From Palauibacter sp965207805 (GTDB lineage: Bacteria; Gemmatimonadota; Gemmatimonadetes; Palauibacterales; Palauibacteraceae), in assembly GCA_965207805.1 (NCBI GenBank), contig OZ242312.1, positions 2,728,001 through 2,792,000 of the forward strand: a DNA stretch of 64,000 nucleotides, read 5' to 3'. The position numbers and the translations under genes were made by a program. Shown here in pieces: positions 61,294-64,000 of this stretch (within the stretch, counting starts at the first letter, position 1; each line of letters opens with the position of its first letter). The notes beneath the pieces are model-generated. The model worked only from the letters and a program-made list of their open reading frames with translations. It made no database searches and was not told the DNA's origin.

Positions 61294-62580
61294 TCAGCGC
61301 GTGTAGCAGGGGACGGCGTTGGCGACGGCCCACGGGTGAACGATCCGGAGGGCGAGTCCGCCGGCGCCATCGTCCTGCCACTGGACCTGCAACCCCTTGA
61401 GCTCGCGCTGGGCGCCGGCCTCCGCGTCGCCGATGGGGAAGACCTCGTACGGACCCGCAATGGTCCCGGTGCGAGCCGAGAACAGGTAGTCGCGGAGCGC
61501 GCCGCGGTTGGTTCCGCCCGTCCCGGCGGCCGTCTGGTCGAGCCCTTCGGCCATGAGTTCCACCGCCGCGAAGCCCCCCGCCGCGTGGTAGCCCGGCGTC
61601 GCTCCGTGCGCCGCCTCGTAGCGGCGGACGAAGGTCTCGTTGTCCGCGATGAACCCGGACGTCCCGATGGCCGGGTGCCACGGCGAGTTGCCGGCGACGC
61701 ACCGCGCGGCCTGCCCCACGTCTTCGGCGAAGTGCTGCTGGCCGGGCCCGATGATCAGGCTCATGAGGACCGGCCGGTAGCCCACGGCGGGCGCCGCGGT
61801 GGCGAAGCCGGCGGCGTCGGCCGTGTAGCCCCCGCCGATGAAGAGGTCCGCGGCGGCGTCCCGGGCCGCGGCGGTGATCGCCTGGTGGTCCGCCGCTCCG
61901 ACCTCATAGGACCGGTCCAGCACGATCTCCAGCCCGTGGCGGCGGACCGCTTCGCGCACGCCCTCGACCACCGATGCCGGAAACGACGTGTTTTCGTACA
62001 CGATGGCCACGGTCTGCGCCCCGCCGAACACGGCCACCTCCACGGAACCCTGCAGGTAGGCCGGTCCCGGCATCAGCAACTGGACGCTCCATTGCCGCTG
62101 CCGCTCGGACCAGATCGAGGGCGCCGCCGCCATCGCCGCGACCATGGGCACCCCCGCGGCCTCGTTGACGGCGAGGACGGTCTCCGTGATCGGGCTGCTG
62201 TAGGGTCCCAGCAGCGCGTCGACCGCGCCGGAGGCGATGAATTCCGCGTACAGGCGCGCGCTCGCCTGGGCATCGCTCCCGTCGTCGCGAATCTCCAGCT
62301 GCACCGGCCGACCGCGAATCCCCCCCTTCTCGTTGAGGATCTCGACGGCGAGACGGTACCCGCGCACGACCTCGATCCCCTCCACGCCGTGCCGCCCGGT
62401 CTCGGAGATGGCCGCCGCCAGCGTGATCGGCACCCCGCCCGAGCCCGGCTCCGGCCCGGTGGTGTCCGCCGGGTCGTCCACGCACCCGGCCGCGATCAGA
62501 GCCAGTGTCAGGAGGCCTGCCGCAAAGCCGGTCGTCCGGCTAGCTCGATTTGCCCGATATATGCCGCTCGTGAGTCCCAT
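61294..62580 (-). CDS. Branched-chain-amino-acid-type substrate-binding lipoprotein
   Basis: A 428-residue periplasmic binding protein of the LivJ type. LTLALIAAGC is a clear lipobox near residue 33. PITLAAAISETGRHGVEGIEVVRG starts the fold, EILNEKGGIRGRPVQLEIRDDG is typical of the family, and YSSPITETVLAVNEAAGVP lies in the ligand cleft. No permease or ATPase subunits are in the window, so its transport partner is elsewhere or it works as a sensor. ATG 62580. Next to arginase, so an arginine- or urea-related ligand is conceivable, not shown. Confidence 0.85.
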   Translation of the reverse strand: MGLTSGIYRANRASRTTGFAAGLLTLALIAAGCVDDPADTTGPEPGSGGVPITLAAAISETGRHGVEGIEVVRGYRLAVEILNEKGGIRGRPVQLEIRDDGSDAQASARLYAEFIASGAVDALLGPYSSPITETVLAVNEAAGVPMVAAMAAAPSIWSERQRQWSVQLLMPGPAYLQGSVEVAVFGGAQTVAIVYENTSFPASVVEGVREAVRRHGLEIVLDRSYEVGAADHQAITAAARDAAADLFIGGGYTADAAGFATAAPAVGYRPVLMSLIIGPGQQHFAEDVGQAARCVAGNSPWHPAIGTSGFIADNETFVRRYEAAHGATPGYHAAGGFAAVELMAEGLDQTAAGTGGTNRGALRDYLFSARTGTIAGPYEVFPIGDAEAGAQRELKGLQVQWQDDGAGGLALRIVHPWAVANAVPCYTR

Positions 62581-62612
62581 GAATATCGCCTCGAAACCTG
62601 AAGACATGTCTG

Positions 62613-63296
62613 CTAGCGCAACTCAACCTCGTCGCCGTCCAGTGTACGGATCCTCGCCACGAGCGCGGGCTCCGGTCCTTCGTCCACTTCGAGCGCCAGG
62701 TCCAGCGCCTCGAGGGTGGATCGTACCGCGGCGGGGTCCGGGTGTTCGGCCCGGAACGAGATCAGCCGCCCGCCCGCCGGCGTCGCGCGGGCCGGGTGCG
62801 GCGTCGTTCCCCAGTCGATGAAGAAAGGTACGAGACCATCGTGGAGAACGGTGCTGAAGGCCGTGATTTCCCAGCTCAGTTCGCTACCGTCCGGCCGGAG
62901 CCGGGAGCCCGGCCGCACCGGCCCCAGCGGCACGCAGCGGCTCGACGCCCGCGCGACGAGCGCTTCGAGGTCGGTTCCGCGGGCCGCCCACGTAACGAGC
63001 CGGGGCTCGGCGAGTCCTTCGATCCCGAACGGCAGCGGCTCGTCCCGGGGCGGCGCTTCGGGGTCCGGACCGAGGATCTCGAGATAGATGTCGCCCCCGA
63101 GCGAGAGGAGGTGGTTCGCGGTGCCGAGGTTCCCGTGGCGGCCGCCGAACGGGGCTTCGACGCCGAGCCGGTCGGCCACCCAAGCCACCCCTTCCGCGAG
63201 GTCGGCGGTCCCCAGCAGCAGATGGTCGAGATTCGCGGGGACGGCGGGGGCGCCCGGCGCACCCGGTCCGCGCCGCAGCGGTGTCGGCGGGAGCAT
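62613..63296 (-). CDS. VOC-like glyoxalase-superfamily protein
   Basis: A 227-residue protein. LDHLLLGTADLAEGVAWVADRLG, followed by GGRHGNLGTANHLLSLGGDIYLEIL, is the first beta-alpha-beta module of the glyoxalase-like (PF13468) group, with His and Glu at metal positions. The second half (WGTTPHPARATPAGGRLISF) is the partner module. ATG 63296 (GTG 63302 possible). It sits 11 bases after the AhpD-like gene and 32 before the binding protein. Substrate unknown. Confidence 0.8.
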   Translation of the reverse strand: MLPPTPLRRGPGAPGAPAVPANLDHLLLGTADLAEGVAWVADRLGVEAPFGGRHGNLGTANHLLSLGGDIYLEILGPDPEAPPRDEPLPFGIEGLAEPRLVTWAARGTDLEALVARASSRCVPLGPVRPGSRLRPDGSELSWEITAFSTVLHDGLVPFFIDWGTTPHPARATPAGGRLISFRAEHPDPAAVRSTLEALDLALEVDEGPEPALVARIRTLDGDEVELR

Positions 63297-63307
63297 GGCC
63301 ACTTCCG

Positions 63308-63853
63308 TCAGCCTCCCTCGTCTTCGAGTTCGACGCCGAGCCCGTCGGCGATCCGGTTCACGAACGCATAGTAAGCGGTGACCGCGCAGATATCGTGGAT
63401 CGCGCGATCATCGAAACCGTGCGCCTTCAATCCGTCGACCGCGGATCCGTGCTCGCCGCCGGGCGCGAGCGTCAGCCGCGCGGCATAGTCGAGCATCGCC
63501 CGATCGGCCTCATCCAGTTCGGCCGTTGCATGGTCCGTCGCGAGGGCGGCGATGAGGCGTTCGTTCTCCTCATTGGAACCGCCGGCGTTGGCCACCTCGA
63601 GCAGACGACGGAGACCCTCTCCGTGATGGACAATTCAGTAGCGGCAGGCGTTGAGCCCCGACACGACGACCGCGATCATCTCCCTCTGGATCCGGGACAG
63701 GGGGCCCGGCCCGTACATCAGTTCGCGGTAGAGATCGTAGTGGAGCCGGATGACGCGACTGTGGACGCCGTGAATGCGGATGATGTTGTCGTCGTCCGCG
63801 ACGCAGTCTTTCTCGGGGATCCCCGCCGGATCCGGGTAGTCGATGAAAGCCAC
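63308..63853 (-). CDS. AhpD-like peroxidase-related protein; in-frame TGA, probable selenoprotein
   Basis: Reading through one TGA (63635-63637) gives a 181-residue carboxymuconolactone-decarboxylase/AhpD-fold protein of the 'peroxidase-related enzyme' type. Before it: IHGVHSRVIRLHYDLYRELM, REMIAVVVSGLNACRY. After it: IVHHGEGLRRLLEVANAGG, LIAALATDHATAELDEADRAMLDYA and onward in frame for over 100 codons. Relatives have C-x-x-C-x3-H here; the TGA sits exactly at the second Cys (CRY-TGA-IVHH), so selenocysteine as CxxU is the natural reading. A 7-bp hairpin follows. GTG 63853 begins the frame two bases after the trpB stop. A nonsense mutation or a C-to-A base error is the alternative. SelA/B/C genes are not in the window. 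Confidence 0.75.
63608..63624 (-). promoter_or_regulatory. Candidate bacterial SECIS hairpin
   Basis: On the coding strand ACGGAGA-GGG-TCTCCGT, a perfect 7-bp stem with a GGG loop. It begins 10 bases after the TGA at 63637-63635, so the apical loop is 17 bases from it. Bacterial SECIS elements have a short stem with a G in the first loop positions 16-37 bases after UGA, which this satisfies. Confidence 0.6.
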
Positions 63854-63855
63854 GG

Positions 63856-64000
63856 TCAGCGCCCCCCGGGGCCGGGTCCGGAGCCGGATTCCCCGCCGTC
63901 CGCCTGGATGCGGGCGACTTCCTCCACGTCCTTGTCGCCCCGCCCGCTGAGACAGAGGACGACGCGGCTGCCCGCCCAGCGCGCGGCTTCCCGCCGCAGG
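63856..64000 (-). CDS. trpB: Tryptophan synthase beta subunit, C-terminal end (partial)
   Basis: The last 47 codons of an incoming minus-strand gene that runs off the window edge. VVLCLSGRGDKDVEEVARI is the C-terminal signature of TrpB, the PLP enzyme that joins indole with serine. The tail GGESGSGPGPGGR is a short extension. Its stop is two bases from the GTG of the AhpD-like gene, so these are cotranscribed. The rest of the gene is outside the window. Confidence 0.85.
   Translation of the reverse strand, partial: LRREAARWAGSRVVLCLSGRGDKDVEEVARIQADGGESGSGPGPGGR

Noticed and set aside
58281..61400. A 1039-residue plus-strand open frame
   Set aside because: Antisense to trpA, the S9 peptidase and arginase, all of which show catalytic motifs. 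Composition is the Arg/His/Val-rich type produced by the reverse of GC-rich codons.

Overview
The window is a GC-rich chromosomal segment of a diderm bacterium. Outer-membrane barrels, a TonB receptor, several lipoproteins, TolB-like propeller hydrolases, an M28 and an S9 peptidase and a PgpH/PhoH/YbeY block together fit Gemmatimonadota best. This placement is inferred from gene content and style only; no rRNA or tRNA gene was seen. Coding density is high on both strands, and many genes overlap their neighbours by 1-4 bases.

Layout. 1-2.7 kb: a Fur-family (probably Zur) regulator and a ZnuD-like TonB receptor share a GATAA-N4-TTATCATTAC site. 2.7-7.4 kb: a TRAP transporter (DctQ, DctM, DctP) encloses an NCS2-type permease with an unusual C-terminal domain. 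7.5-11.9 kb: an HNH/DUF222 protein, small hypothetical genes, a VOC protein, a frameshifted barrel gene and a decayed parD copy. 11.9-15.5 kb: two tandem PLP decarboxylases, then an intact ParD antitoxin with only a relic of its ParE toxin. 15.6-25.8 kb: an M28 carboxypeptidase, an LRR-metalloprotease fusion, two paralogous barrels, a lipoprotein paralogue, a methyltransferase and a CoA-ligase operon. 25.9-33.3 kb: gamma-glutamyltransferase, a SulP transporter with an alpha-carbonic anhydrase, and a propeller-amidohydrolase. 33.4-38.7 kb: a third, frameshifted barrel, a TM2 protein, an acyl-CoA mutase large subunit and its GTPase MeaB. 38.7-48.4 kb: housekeeping genes (mgtE, ybeY, pgpH, phoH, aspS, rlmN, a LytR_C protein, yqeK). 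48.6-55 kb: RqcH/NFACT, ADP-ribosylglycohydrolase, a channel with an aberrant pore, a TerB-acyl-CoA oxidase fusion and a dual CDGSH protein. 55-64 kb: a minus-strand run from the end of trpB to trpA and beyond, with five guest genes between the two trp genes.

The most striking observations are these. (1) The AhpD-like gene at 63.3-63.85 kb has an in-frame TGA exactly where the family's resolving Cys of the CxxC motif belongs. A perfect 7-bp hairpin follows at bacterial-SECIS distance, so it is probably a selenoprotein with a CxxU site. (2) An 18-bp perfect palindrome, ACGTTCCCGCGGGAACGT, occurs five times exactly, plus once with one end base changed. Four copies are intergenic and two lie inside genes in the same reading phase. 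(3) ParD/ParE has decayed at two loci and in different ways, with a shared operator-like inverted repeat upstream of both. (4) Three domain fusions are unusual: permease plus kinase-like ATPase, TerB plus acyl-CoA oxidase, and LRR plus metzincin.

Metabolically, zinc uptake, C4-dicarboxylate-type uptake, bicarbonate handling (SulP plus carbonic anhydrase), acyl-CoA mutase plus MeaB, tryptophan synthase and arginase are all represented. Translation and RNA quality control (aspS, ybeY, rlmN, rqcH) sit close together at 40-50 kb.
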